NCBI RefSeq assembly: GCF_002262875.1
Contig: NZ_NKYE01000012.1
Location: 62,001-126,000 of the forward strand
Origin: Amycolatopsis antarctica
Lineage (GTDB): Bacteria > Actinomycetota > Actinomycetes > Mycobacteriales > Pseudonocardiaceae
Length of the DNA stretch: 64,000 bases
Direction: 5' to 3'
Below are positions 43,373-52,130 of this stretch, one piece after another (the first letter of the stretch is position 1; each line of letters starts with the position of its first letter). Both the position numbers and the translations under genes were made by a program. A model generated the notes under the pieces. That model did no database searches. It was not told the origin of the DNA and was given only the letters and a program-made list of their open reading frames with translations.

Positions 43373-44571
43373 GCGGTCACCTCCGGGTAGCGGTTGGCCG
43401 GCCGGGACAGGCCGAGGTGCCCCCGCAGGGTCGAGGACGTGTATTCCTCCCGGAAGAGTCCGCGGGCGCGCAGTTCGGGCACCAGCGTGCGGGTGATCGC
43501 CTCCAGGTCGTGCGGCACCGCGGCCGGCCGCAACCGGAACCCGGCCAGATCGCCGGCCTCGGCGAGGACGGTGAGTTCGTCGGCGAGTGCGGCGGCGGTG
43601 CCGGCGAACACCCGCGCGTCCGAGGTGTACTCGGTGCCGTCCGCCTGGTCCAGGCGTGCCTTCCGGTCCGCTGCCACCCCGGCGCCCTCGTCCAGGAACA
43701 CCACCAGATCCGCGAAGACCTTCGGTGTGCCCGGCGGAAGCCCGTGTTCCTCCCTGATCGCCCGGAGGTCACCGGCGATCGCCCCCGCGTCCTCGGCGTC
43801 GGCCGGGGTGACGAAGACGAGGTCGGCCGCGCGGACCGCCAGCCGGTACGCCTCGGCCCCGTGTGCCAGAACCGCCACCGGGGGTTGCCCCTGCGGTGGG
43901 CGCGGCGTGATGGACGGCCCCCTGACCGCGAACCACGCGCCCTCGAAGTCGATGTAGTGCAGCTTCTCCCGGTCGATGAACCGGCCGGTCGCCACGTCGC
44001 GGATCTCGGCGTCGTCCTCCCACGAGTCCCACAGCCTGCGCTGTACCTCGACGTGGTCCGCGGCCTCGTCGAACAGTTCCCCGGCCAGGCCCGGGAACTG
44101 CGGGGAGGACGGGTCGAACACCGGAAGCGACCTTCTGCCGAAGTGGGCCGCGTCCGACCGGCGGGCCGACACCCTCGCCCGCACCCCGGCCCGGCCGTGG
44201 CTCACGAAGTCCAGCGTGGCAACGGATTTGGAGATGTGGAACGGTTCGGTGTGCGTGGTGACCACATCCGGCACCAGGCCGATCCGGTGCGTCAGCGGCG
44301 CCACCGTGGACGCGATCAGCGTGGCGTCGAGATGCCCGCGCACCTGGTCGGTCCGGTCGTCGTCACCGTCGTCCAGTGTGGACTGCAGACCGAGCCGGTC
44401 CTCGAAGGTCGCGAAGTCGAGCGCGCCGCGCTCGGCCTCCGCGACGAGCTCCGTCCAGTATCCGGCGGTGAACAGTTCGGCGGGCCGGGCTCCGGCCGCC
44501 CGCCAGGCCGCCGGATGCCACCCCGCACCGTTCAGGGCCACCGCCAGGTGCAGTGCACGTCCGTCCGCCAT
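43369..44571 (-). CDS. LLM-class flavin-dependent oxidoreductase
   Basis: 400 aa from the ATG at 44571 with GGAGG 8 nt upstream. Luciferase-like barrel: LHLAVALNGAGWHP, RGALDFATFEDRLGLQ, VVTTHTEPFHISKSVATLDFVSHGRAGV, QPPVAVLAHGAEAYRLAVRAADLVF. It resembles NtaA-type proteins but is shorter and more divergent than its neighbour. It leads the operon, and the two monooxygenases may act on different substrates or sequentially. Fed by the nearby MetNIQ-type importer, they probably liberate sulfite from organosulfur compounds. Confidence 0.83.
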   Translation of the reverse strand: MADGRALHLAVALNGAGWHPAAWRAAGARPAELFTAGYWTELVAEAERGALDFATFEDRLGLQSTLDDGDDDRTDQVRGHLDATLIASTVAPLTHRIGLVPDVVTTHTEPFHISKSVATLDFVSHGRAGVRARVSARRSDAAHFGRRSLPVFDPSSPQFPGLAGELFDEAADHVEVQRRLWDSWEDDAEIRDVATGRFIDREKLHYIDFEGAWFAVRGPSITPRPPQGQPPVAVLAHGAEAYRLAVRAADLVFVTPADAEDAGAIAGDLRAIREEHGLPPGTPKVFADLVVFLDEGAGVAADRKARLDQADGTEYTSDARVFAGTAAALADELTVLAEAGDLAGFRLRPAAVPHDLEAITRTLVPELRARGLFREEYTSSTLRGHLGLSRPANRYPEVTA

Positions 44572-44675
44572 CGAATCGCCTCCGCGTGAGTGAGCAGCAG
44601 GTTCACCCCGTGCAGCGGAGACCGGCGGGCACGCATTCCGGCATCCAGATACTGGGACGGCACGCGGCCGTGCGG

Positions 44676-44717
44676 CGGTTCCGGCCCGCACACCGTGTCG
44701 GATGCGGGCCGGAACCG
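44676..44717 (-). terminator. Hairpin terminator after the molybdenum hydroxylase operon
   Basis: A perfect 15-bp stem (44676-44690 with 44703-44717) and 12-nt loop begins one base beyond the large-subunit stop on the minus strand. It separates that operon from the monooxygenase operon downstream. Confidence 0.65.
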
Positions 44718-44718
44718 T

Positions 44719-46800
44719 TCAGCGCAGCACCTTGTCCAGCGTGATCGGCAACTCCCGCACCCGGACTCCGGTGGCGTGATGCACCGCGTTGGACACCGCC
44801 GCGGCGGTGCCGACGATGCCGATCTCCCCGATGCCCTTCGAGCCGACCGCGTTGACGTGCGGATCGTGCTCGTCGAGCCAGGTGATGTCCATCCGGCCCA
44901 CGTCGGCGTTGGCGGTGATGTGGTAATCGGCCAGGTCGTGGTTGACGACGTGGCCGAACCGCGGGTCCATGACCGACGACTCGTGCAGCGCCATCGACAG
45001 CCCCATCGTCATGCCGCCGAGGAACTGCGACCGCGCCAGCCGCGGGTTGACGATCTTCCCGGCGGCGAAGACGCCGAGCATCCGCGGCACCCGGATCTCG
45101 CCGGTGTCGGCGTTCACTCGCGCCTCGACGAACTGCGCGCCGAACGCGTACATCGCGTAGGTCTCGGCGGCCGGGTTGGCCTGGACCGAGGCCTCGATCT
45201 CGTCGCCGTCGTCCGGGTCGGCACCGAACTTCGCGCGAAACTCCCGCGCGGCCTCGACCACCGCCGAGCCCCACGTCGTCATGCCCGACGACCCGCCGGC
45301 GACCGAGGCGACGGGATACCTCGTGTCCCCTATCCGCACCTCGACATCGGCGATGTCCGTGCCGAGCGCGTCGGCGGCGATCTGCGCGAGCGTGGTCCAG
45401 GTACCGGTGCCCAGGTCCGCCGACCCGATCTCGGCGACGTAGCGGCCGCTCTCGAACCGGACCGTCGCGGTCGATTCCGGCATCCGGTACACCGGGTAGA
45501 CCGAGGACGCGACACCGGATCCCACCAGCCACCGCCCCTCCTGCCGGGAACGCGGCGCCGGGTCGCGGTCCGCCCAGCCGAAGCGTTCCGCCCCCTCGCG
45601 CAGGCAGGCCACGAGGTTGCGGCTGGAGAAAGGTTTCCCCGAATCCGGGTCGCTCGCCGGGTCGTTGATCACGCGCAGCTCGATCGGGTCGATTCCGAGC
45701 TGCTGGGCGAGTTCGTCGAGTGCGACCTCGGTGCCGAACATGCCCGGCGCCTCCCCCGGCGCCCGCATCCACGAGGGCACGGCGACGTCCAACGCCGCCA
45801 GCCGGTGGGACGTGCGACGGTTCGGCGCGGCGTACATGGAGCGCGTCGACACCGCGGTCTGCTCGGCGAACTCCTTGATCTTGGCGGTCTGCTCGACGAC
45901 GTCGTGCGCGATCCCGGTCAACGTCCCGTCCCGGTTCGCGGCCAGTGCGACGTGCTGGATGGTAGGCGTGCGGTAGCCCGCGACGTCGAACATCTGCTGG
46001 CGGGTCAGCGCCAGGCGTACCGCCCGGCCGGGCACCGCGCGGGCCGCCATCGCCGCCAGTACGGTGCCGGCCTTGGGCGCGCCCTTGGAACCGAATCCTC
46101 CGCCCAGGTAAGGGCAGATGACGTGCACGGTCTCCGGCTCCATGCCCAGCACCGCCGCCACGGTGCGGCGCACCGGGTGCACGCCCTGCGTGGAGTCCCA
46201 CAGCGTCAGCGACCCGTCCGCGGACAGGGCGGTGGTGGTGTGCGGTTCGAGCGGATTCTGGTGGTACATCGCCGTGGTGTAGGTCTGCCGGATCGTGTAC
46301 TCGGCCTCGGCGAGCGCCTTCTCCACGTCGCCGTCGTCCGAGTCCGTGGGGAACGCCGGATTGACGACCTCGGGCTTGTACAGATCGTCCCGCCGGTCGG
46401 AGAGGACCACATCGTGCGGCGCCTGGTCGTAGGTGACGGCCACCAGTTCGGCGCCATGACGGGCGATCTCGCTGCTCTCGGCCACGACCGCGCCGATGAT
46501 CTGCCCGCGGAACGCCACCTCGTGGTCCTGCAACAGGGCCAGTTCGGCGTCCTCGGTGTCCGCGAGCCGTTCCGCGTTACCTGGGTTCAGCACCGCGAGC
46601 ACCCCGTCGAGGGCGAGCGCGGCGGCGTCGTCGAATCCGGTGATCCGCCCGCGCGACACCGTGGCCTGCACCGGGTGGCAGAACGCCGGGTTCTCCACCG
46701 GGTGCTCGTAGGCGTAGGGGGCGGTGCCGGTGACCTTCTTGACGCCGTCGCGGCGGGCCAGGCCCTGCCCGACGGCCGCGTGGTCGAGTGTCTCGCTCAT
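44719..46800 (-). CDS. Molybdenum hydroxylase large subunit (xanthine dehydrogenase family, PaoC-like)
   Basis: 693 aa from the ATG at 46800, which overlaps the FAD-subunit stop (ATGA). Ald_Xan_dh_C domain (about 20-130) then the Mo-pterin domain. PYLGGGFGSKGAPK and RAPGEAPGMFGTEVALDELA are cofactor-contact motifs, and SKGIGEIGIVG near the C-terminus carries the catalytic glutamate. Subunit order 2Fe-2S, FAD, Mo matches PaoABC periplasmic aldehyde oxidoreductase. Substrate: probably aldehydes. An XdhC/PaoD chaperone is not seen in the window; the CobS/CobT-like pair is distant. Confidence 0.88.
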   Translation of the reverse strand: MSETLDHAAVGQGLARRDGVKKVTGTAPYAYEHPVENPAFCHPVQATVSRGRITGFDDAAALALDGVLAVLNPGNAERLADTEDAELALLQDHEVAFRGQIIGAVVAESSEIARHGAELVAVTYDQAPHDVVLSDRRDDLYKPEVVNPAFPTDSDDGDVEKALAEAEYTIRQTYTTAMYHQNPLEPHTTTALSADGSLTLWDSTQGVHPVRRTVAAVLGMEPETVHVICPYLGGGFGSKGAPKAGTVLAAMAARAVPGRAVRLALTRQQMFDVAGYRTPTIQHVALAANRDGTLTGIAHDVVEQTAKIKEFAEQTAVSTRSMYAAPNRRTSHRLAALDVAVPSWMRAPGEAPGMFGTEVALDELAQQLGIDPIELRVINDPASDPDSGKPFSSRNLVACLREGAERFGWADRDPAPRSRQEGRWLVGSGVASSVYPVYRMPESTATVRFESGRYVAEIGSADLGTGTWTTLAQIAADALGTDIADVEVRIGDTRYPVASVAGGSSGMTTWGSAVVEAAREFRAKFGADPDDGDEIEASVQANPAAETYAMYAFGAQFVEARVNADTGEIRVPRMLGVFAAGKIVNPRLARSQFLGGMTMGLSMALHESSVMDPRFGHVVNHDLADYHITANADVGRMDITWLDEHDPHVNAVGSKGIGEIGIVGTAAAVSNAVHHATGVRVRELPITLDKVLR

Positions 46801-47816
46801 GCTGCTTCCTCTCCGGCCAGGTCGCGCAGCATGGCGGTGACAGTGGCCGCGGCGAGCGGGATCTTGAACGCGTTGCCGCCGTCGAGGCCGTCGAGGCCCC
46901 GGGCGGCGGTGAGTTCGGCGTCGATGGCCGCCCGGAAGTTCGGGACGCTCGGTGCGGCGCCGCGCAGCCGCTCTTCGGCACGGGAGGCCCGCCACGGCTT
47001 GTGCGCCACACCGCCGAGCGCGATCCGCACGTCGCGGACGGCACCGTCGGCTATGTCGAGCACAGCACCCACGCTGATCAGCGCGAACGCGTACGAGGCC
47101 CGGTCGCGGACCTTGCGGTAGGCCGAGCGGCCGGTGAGTGCGGGCAGGTCGATGCCGGTGATCAGCTCGCCGTGTTCCAGCACGGTGTCGCGCTCGGGCT
47201 CGTCCCCGGGCAGCCGGTGCAGCTCGGCCAGCGGGATCGTGCGCTCACCGCCAGGGCCCAGCACGCGGACCCGCGCGTCGAGCACCGCCATCCCCACCGC
47301 CATGTCCGAGGGGTGGGTGGCGACGCAGTGCTCGGAGGCGCCCAGGATCGCGTGGTTACGCGTCCAGCCAGGACCCTCCTGCCCGGCCACGGCGAGCGCG
47401 GAACAGCCGGTTCCGGGCTCGCGCTTGTTGCAGGGCGTCGACACGTTCTGGAAGTAGCTGCACCGGGTGCGCTGCAGGAGATTGCCGCCGGTGGTCGCCA
47501 TGTTGCGCAACTGACCGGAGGCACCGGCCAGCAGCGCCTGCGACAGCACCGGGAAGCCGGTGCGGACGCGCTGGTCGGCGGCGAGCTCGGAGTTGCGCAC
47601 GGCGGCGCCGATGCTCACCCCTCCCCCGTCGAGGCCGATGATCTCGGCCGAGGTCAGCGAGGTGACGTCGACCAGGAGATCGGGCGAGACGAGGCCCAGC
47701 TTGAGGTGGTCGACGAGGTTGGTGCCCCCGCCGAGGAACATCGCGTTCGGATCGTCGGCGACGGATCGCACGGCGTCCGCGGCGTCGTCCGGTGCCCGGT
47801 AGGCGAAGGGTTTCAT
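46797..47816 (-). CDS. Molybdenum hydroxylase FAD subunit with extra Fe-S cluster (PaoB-like)
   Basis: 339 aa. FAD_binding_5 domain (about 1-220; FLGGGTNLVDHLKLG, GNLLQRTRC) and CO_deh_flav_C. The insertion TRCSYFQNVSTPCNKREPGTGC carries three clustered Cys residues as in PaoB, where a 4Fe-4S cluster is bound; ordinary xanthine dehydrogenase FAD subunits lack it. ATGA overlaps with both neighbours support a stoichiometric complex. Confidence 0.87.
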   Translation of the reverse strand: MKPFAYRAPDDAADAVRSVADDPNAMFLGGGTNLVDHLKLGLVSPDLLVDVTSLTSAEIIGLDGGGVSIGAAVRNSELAADQRVRTGFPVLSQALLAGASGQLRNMATTGGNLLQRTRCSYFQNVSTPCNKREPGTGCSALAVAGQEGPGWTRNHAILGASEHCVATHPSDMAVGMAVLDARVRVLGPGGERTIPLAELHRLPGDEPERDTVLEHGELITGIDLPALTGRSAYRKVRDRASYAFALISVGAVLDIADGAVRDVRIALGGVAHKPWRASRAEERLRGAAPSVPNFRAAIDAELTAARGLDGLDGGNAFKIPLAAATVTAMLRDLAGEEAA

Positions 47817-48313
47817 CGGCCGGCCTCCTGGATCGCCGGGACGATGTGCGCGTAGGCGCCGCAGCGGCACAGGTTGCCGCTCATCCGCTCGGCCACCTCG
47901 TCGTGGGTGAGCCCGGCGGCCTCTCCCGGAGCGGTGACGGCCGAGGGCCAGCCGCGCTCGTGTTCGTCGAGCATTCCGACGGCGGAGCAGATCTGGCCCG
48001 GCGTGCAGTACCCGCACTGGAAGGCGTCGTTGTCGATGAACGACTGCTGGACGGGATGCAGTTCCCCCTCCGCACCCAGCCCCTCGGCGGTGGTGACCTC
48101 GGCGCCTTCCTGGGTCACGGCGAGCGTGAGGCAGGACAGGGTGCGGCGGCCGTCGACCAGGACCGTGCAGGCACCGCACTGGCCGTGGTCACAGCCCTTC
48201 TTGGCGCTGTTGTTCCCGATCCGCTCGCGCAGCGCGTCGAGCAGAGTGGTGCGGTTGTCGATCGTGAGGTGGTGGGATCGTCCGTCGACGCGGACCGTCA
48301 GTGTCGTCTCCAT
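47813..48313 (-). CDS. Molybdenum hydroxylase 2Fe-2S subunit (PaoA-like)
   Basis: 166 aa. A plant-type ferredoxin domain (CDHGQCGACTVLVDG) and a CO-dehydrogenase-type helical domain (CGYCTPGQIC, MSGNLCRCGAY) supply Cys ligands for two 2Fe-2S clusters. It starts the operon with METTLTVRVDG and has no Tat signal. Unlike E. coli PaoA, the enzyme is therefore probably cytoplasmic, unless a more distal start is used. Confidence 0.92.
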   Translation of the reverse strand: METTLTVRVDGRSHHLTIDNRTTLLDALRERIGNNSAKKGCDHGQCGACTVLVDGRRTLSCLTLAVTQEGAEVTTAEGLGAEGELHPVQQSFIDNDAFQCGYCTPGQICSAVGMLDEHERGWPSAVTAPGEAAGLTHDEVAERMSGNLCRCGAYAHIVPAIQEAGR

Positions 48314-48377
48314 GCGGCCCGGTTACCCCGCCGCCGCCTCGCCCATGCGCGATACCACGGCCGTACCGCCCGACCGG

Positions 48378-48791
48378 TCAGCGGTCCGCCCAGCTCGCCT
48401 TGCCGAGCGCGTCGGCGGCCTGGTGCGTCTCGCTGCCGGGGAAGGCGGCCACGTAGCCGTCCACCTGCACGCCGGTCAGCACCACCTCGGAGGTGATCGG
48501 AATGGAACACCCGGCGACCCCCGCACCGTCGGTCACCGCCTCGCACAGCGGCCGCCCGTCCAGCACCAGGGTGAACCCGACCGGCTGGTTCGCCAGGCCG
48601 GCACCGCCGTCGTCGCGAAGCGTCGCCTCGAACGCGATCGTCCCCGGCGTCCCATGGCTGACCGTGCCCTCGGTGGCGACGGAAGTGGGAACGGCGGCGC
48701 CCTGCGCGGTGGCCGCGGGCGCGCCCACCACCGAGAGCGCGGCGCCGAGGGCGAGGAGGACGGACAACGTTCCGGAGGCGACGCGAGACAC
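48378..48791 (-). CDS. Small secreted Ig-like protein
   Basis: 137 aa from a GTG at 48791. A Sec signal peptide (LSVLLALGAALSVVGAPAATA, cleavage near 30) precedes a single beta-sandwich-like domain. The stretch GLANQPVGFTLVLDGRPLCEAVTDGAGVAGCSI resembles one bacterial Ig repeat and could hold a disulfide. Function unknown; probably extracellular. The larger open frame upstream belongs to the LysR remnant and is not part of this protein. Confidence 0.65.
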   Translation of the reverse strand: MSRVASGTLSVLLALGAALSVVGAPAATAQGAAVPTSVATEGTVSHGTPGTIAFEATLRDDGGAGLANQPVGFTLVLDGRPLCEAVTDGAGVAGCSIPITSEVVLTGVQVDGYVAAFPGSETHQAADALGKASWADR

Positions 48792-49076
48792 GGTCCGGTG
48801 GTCCTTTCGTCGGTGCGTCACGGCCGCGAAGTACCGGGCCGTCGAAACGGACGAGTGCACCGTATCAATCCGAGCGGACGGACCGGTCGTACAGCCGTTC
48901 TGTCGTACCGGCCTCGCCTGCTGCGCGATTTCGTCGCTGAATCGCAGCTCGGAAGGGTGTTGGACCGCGCGGTCCCCACGCCGGACACTCGCCGCGTGGA
49001 CAGTGCTCGGAGCGAGAACGCGACCGCATCCGATGCCGTCCGGCTGTGCCGTGTGTTCGCCGTGCGGATCATCGTC

Positions 49077-49346
49077 CTCGCCGCGATGCCGGTGAATCGC
49101 GGGCGAGAGCCTGGCCGCGATGGCGCTCGTGACGGCCGCCCGGCGAGATAGATCGCCTCTGCTGAAGTCGACCTGCTCGATCCTGGCATTCCGCAGGCCC
49201 GCGCGTTCGGCGATCGCCTGCGGAATGATCGTCACGCCGGGCCCCGCCGCCACGAGTTCCACCAGCAGCGGAAAGTGGGCGGCCTCGCAGACCGGGTGGT
49301 GCCGCACCCCGGCGCCGATCAGCCTGCGGCGGAACGTCGTCTGCAT
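49077..49346 (-). pseudogene. Truncated LysR-family substrate-binding domain
   Basis: About 90 residues match the last third of a LysR effector domain (ARIEQVDFSRGDLSR, and LVELVAAGPGVTIIPQAIAERAG). There is no helix-turn-helix, and the frame upstream of 49346 lacks one too. The frame then runs on into non-homologous sequence. It is a decayed regulator, possibly once controlling the divergent ferritin-like gene or the molybdenum hydroxylase. Confidence 0.6.
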
Positions 49347-49565
49347 ACCGCTTCCGGTCGCGGAACGGCACCGATGACCCCCTCGGACGGGATGCCGTGG
49401 CTACCGGATTCGATCACTCTCCGTGATTTTCCGGTGAGTGACCAATCCGGCAACACGTTCGTGTACGTACGACTCGCGCACACCAATGTGCCCTGGGCCA
49501 CACCTGGGATGGAGCGGACGTCCGGGCGACGGGACTCGTGGCCGACCCAAGCGTGAGGAGTATTC

Positions 49566-50540
49566 GTGTTCGGCAAGGATTTCGTAGGCAAGATGATCAA
49601 CCGCAGCGCCGAGAACGAGCCGGACAGGCGCACGTTCCTGCGTGCCGCCGGGGTGGGCAGCCTCGGCGTGGTCGGCGCGGGAGCGTTGAGCACGCTGGGC
49701 GGCCCCAGTGCCTCGGCGGCCCCGGCAGCGGCGCCGAGTGACGGCGCCGTACTGAACTTCGCGCTCAACCTGGAGTACCTGGAAGCCCAGTTCTACTCGT
49801 TCGCGGTCAGCGGGAAGGGGCTTCCCGAAGCGCTGACGACCGGCACCGGCAACCAGGGCCCGGTCACCGGGGGCCGCGCCGTCCGCTTCGCGAGCAAGCG
49901 GGTCCGCCAGTACGCCGAGGAGATCGCCTCCGACGAGCGCCAGCATGTCGAGTTCCTGCGCAGGGAACTCGGCGCGGCGGCGGTCAGCCAGCCTGCCATC
50001 GACCTGCAGAGCAGCTTCACCGCCGCCGCGCAGGCCGCCGGGCTGGTCCGCGCCGGGCACAGTTTCGACGCCTTCGCCTGCGAGGAGAACTTCCTCCTCG
50101 CCGCGTACCTCTTCGAGGACGTCGGCGTCACGGCGTACAAGGGTGCGGCGCCGCTGATCACGAACAAGACGTATCTCGAAGCCGCCGCGGGAATTCTCGC
50201 GGTCGAGGCGTACCACGCGGGCAACATCCGCAGCGCCATCCTCGAGAAGGAGACCGGACTGCTCGGGACCGGGCTGTTCGGCCGTGACCTCAAGGAGGCC
50301 TCGGTCAAGCTCTCCGACGCCCGGGACAGCCTCGACGGCAGCGCGGACCTCGATCAGGGCGTCATCGACGGCAACGGCCGCGCGAACATCGTTCCCACCG
50401 ACAACAACGGAATCGCCTACAGCCGCACCGCCGGACAGGTTCTCAATGTCGTCTACCTGACCAACACGCAGGCCACCTCGGGTGGCTTCTTCCCCAACGG
50501 CGTCAACGGCGAGATCAACAGCAGCGACAACAACGCCTGA
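49566..50540 (+). CDS. Tat-exported ferritin-like domain protein
   Basis: 324 aa, GTG start with GAGGAG upstream. A Tat-like signal (DRRTFLRAAGVGSLGVVGAGALSTLG, cleaved after ASA near 52) precedes a Ferritin_2-type four-helix bundle (about 60-230). Metal-ligand candidates lie in ALNLEYLEAQFYS, SDERQHVEFLRR and AVEAYHAGNIRSAIL. The C-terminal 90 residues are Gly/Asn-rich, ending GGFFPNGVNGEINS. Related proteins are secreted dessication- or stress-associated with unproven activity. Monocistronic, ending in a strong terminator. Confidence 0.83.
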   Translation: MFGKDFVGKMINRSAENEPDRRTFLRAAGVGSLGVVGAGALSTLGGPSASAAPAAAPSDGAVLNFALNLEYLEAQFYSFAVSGKGLPEALTTGTGNQGPVTGGRAVRFASKRVRQYAEEIASDERQHVEFLRRELGAAAVSQPAIDLQSSFTAAAQAAGLVRAGHSFDAFACEENFLLAAYLFEDVGVTAYKGAAPLITNKTYLEAAAGILAVEAYHAGNIRSAILEKETGLLGTGLFGRDLKEASVKLSDARDSLDGSADLDQGVIDGNGRANIVPTDNNGIAYSRTAGQVLNVVYLTNTQATSGGFFPNGVNGEINSSDNNA

Positions 50541-50600
50541 CCCGACCTCCGACGCCGCCCCGCGTCAGCGGATTCCCCGGCGGCGGACGGTGAAGAGAAA

Positions 50601-50639
50601 GCTGATGGCCCCGGGGCATCGAACCCCGGGGCCATCAGC
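50601..50639. terminator. 16-bp bidirectional hairpin terminator
   Basis: A perfect 16-bp stem (50601-50616 with 50624-50639) and 7-nt loop between the convergent ferritin-like and chaplin-like genes. Confidence 0.7.
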
Positions 50640-50687
50640 CCATCACACTGCCGGATCCCGTGGCAGCGGGTATACGGAACGCGCGTG

Positions 50688-50945
50688 TCAGTTCTCGTCG
50701 GCGCTGGCGGCGGAGCAGTCCGCGCCGACCTCGTTGAGAACCGGGACGGCGATGCCGTTGGCCTGGTTGCCACACACGTTGATGTTGTCCAGGACGTCGA
50801 GGTCGTTGAGGAAACCGATCGACTGACCGTGGTCGTCACCGTAGTGCGGGCCCTCGTGGACGGGCTCGCCCGCGGCGAACGCGGTCCCACCGATCATCAT
50901 CAGCGCGGCGGCACCTGTAACGACGATTCCAGCCTTCTTCAGCAC
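50688..50945 (-). CDS. Chaplin/rodlin-like small secreted protein
   Basis: 85 aa, GTG start with AGGAG 7 nt upstream. Signal peptide (GIVVTGAAALMMIGGTAFA) and a 61-residue mature part. The segment NVCGNQANGIAVPVLNEVGADC recalls the chaplin core (two Cys about 20 apart, Asn/Val-rich), but it is shorter and more acidic than true chaplins. It may be a surface-active or cell-wall protein made with aerial growth. Its upstream region is packed with palindromes (51050-51134). Confidence 0.65.
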   Translation of the reverse strand: MLKKAGIVVTGAAALMMIGGTAFAAGEPVHEGPHYGDDHGQSIGFLNDLDVLDNINVCGNQANGIAVPVLNEVGADCSAASADEN

Positions 50946-51049
50946 AACGAACTCCTAGCTGTCATTCGAACTTCGACTTGCGGTAGAACGCGATGTCCCG
51001 CCTGTGCCAAGAAAACGTACCCCGATATCCGGACATCAACACGTCGGCG

Positions 51050-51134
51050 ACACAATTGTGTGAATGAGCGGGAAATAACGCTCACTATCGAGGGACACCA
51101 CCAATCCGAAATCGAATCCGGGTATTCGATTTCG
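51050..51134. promoter_or_regulatory. Cluster of three palindromes upstream of the chaplin-like gene
   Basis: ACACAATTGTGT (51050-51061) is a perfect 12-bp palindrome. TGAGCG...CGCTCA spans 51065-51084. CGAAATCGAAT (51107-51117) repeats inverted at 51124-51134. They sit 105-190 bp upstream of the gene start in unusually AT-rich DNA. The rest of the 687-bp gap 50946-51632 contains no gene I can support. Confidence 0.5.
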
Positions 51135-51632
51135 ACGTGACGATCCGTCGGCGTCGCTGCCCCGGGAAGTGCCATGAGCTGACCGTCGGGTTCGGCAGCG
51201 ACATGCGGAGCCGGTCACAGACCAATCGGGTCGAGCTGCCGTGCGCTTCCTCCACGTCCACAAAGGACACGTCGCCGGGTACACGGTGGGCGGCCTGCCG
51301 AACTCGGTGCGCGCATCGGTACTACCCGGCTCGGTCCGTCGCCGCATCGGCGACCAGCGGTGGGGGCATCGATCGCCGGAGCGCACCCGCGGTGAGCGAG
51401 CCCCGCCACTCGCGAGACCCGCGCGAGGTCCAGGGCGTGGCGCTGACAGCGGAGACCCGCCGCCAGCGATGTGCCCTGAGTCACATTTGACTCGTCCGAG
51501 AACCTCGGAAGGCTGCGCGGCGACTTACCCGGCAGAACCTCCCCGGACGATCCGACGGCGCCGGTCCGCGGAGGTCACCACGCACACGATTCGCGGACCG
51601 TCCTCAATGGACACCGCGGTGAGGAGTTCGAC

Positions 51633-52034
51633 ATGCGAGGAAAGAACGTTCTGGGTGTCGCCGCCGGACTGACGGTGGCGGCCGGGGTGGCCGCGGTGAC
51701 CATGACCGGGGTCGCCGGTGCCGATGGCGCGGCCGAGGGCAGCGTTCCGCCGGACGGCGCGCGTGCCGTCGTCGAGATCAGCCCCAATCCGGCGCAGCGC
51801 GGCGAGGAGATCACCATCACCGGCCACTGTGGCGGCGGCTCCGGGCTCAAGGCGGTCCGCAGTGGCATCTCGGGCGGCCCTGAGTTTCTGGAGAACATCC
51901 GCATCGTCTCCGAGGGGCCGGAACGGTTCGAGGCCAGGGCAACGGTCTCGGGCAACATCGGCAACGGCGTCGGCACGGTGGCCGTCGACTGCGGCGGTCA
52001 GGCCGGCGTCACGCTGCTGGTCACTCGCGGCTAG
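51633..52034 (+). CDS. Small secreted Ig-fold protein
   Basis: 133 aa with GAGGAG before the ATG. Signal peptide (VLGVAAGLTVAAGVAAVTMTGVAGA), then a compact beta domain (VVEISPNPAQRGEEITITGHC, then VDCGGQAGVTLLVT). It resembles the single Ig-like extracellular domains common in actinomycete cell-surface proteins. Two Cys probably form a disulfide. No LPxTG sorting motif or membrane anchor. Function unknown. Confidence 0.7.
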   Translation: MRGKNVLGVAAGLTVAAGVAAVTMTGVAGADGAAEGSVPPDGARAVVEISPNPAQRGEEITITGHCGGGSGLKAVRSGISGGPEFLENIRIVSEGPERFEARATVSGNIGNGVGTVAVDCGGQAGVTLLVTRG

Positions 52035-52045
52035 CGAGCGGCAAG

Positions 52046-52077
52046 CGGGCCGGGGCACCGATCGGTGACCCGGCCCG
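52046..52077. terminator. Hairpin terminator
   Basis: CGGGCCGGG (52046-52054) pairs with CCCGGCCCG (52069-52077), and an inner CACCG/CGGTG extends the stem after one mismatch. It lies between the convergent Ig-fold and GNAT genes, 11 nt after the first stop. Confidence 0.6.
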
Positions 52078-52130
52078 TTCGCTGTGACCATTCCCGCACG
52101 CGACCGTCTACAGTGGACTCCTTGGGTCCT

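Noticed and set aside
44560-44636. Short minus-strand ORF (MRARRSPLHG...) before the LLM operon, a possible sulfur leader peptide
   Set aside because: It has no Cys or Met run, no convincing ribosome site, and reads into the monooxygenase gene out of frame.
51085-51270. 61-aa minus-strand ORF in the 50946-51632 gap
   Set aside because: No ribosome site, no recognisable domain, and it overlaps the palindrome cluster and an equally long frame on the other strand.
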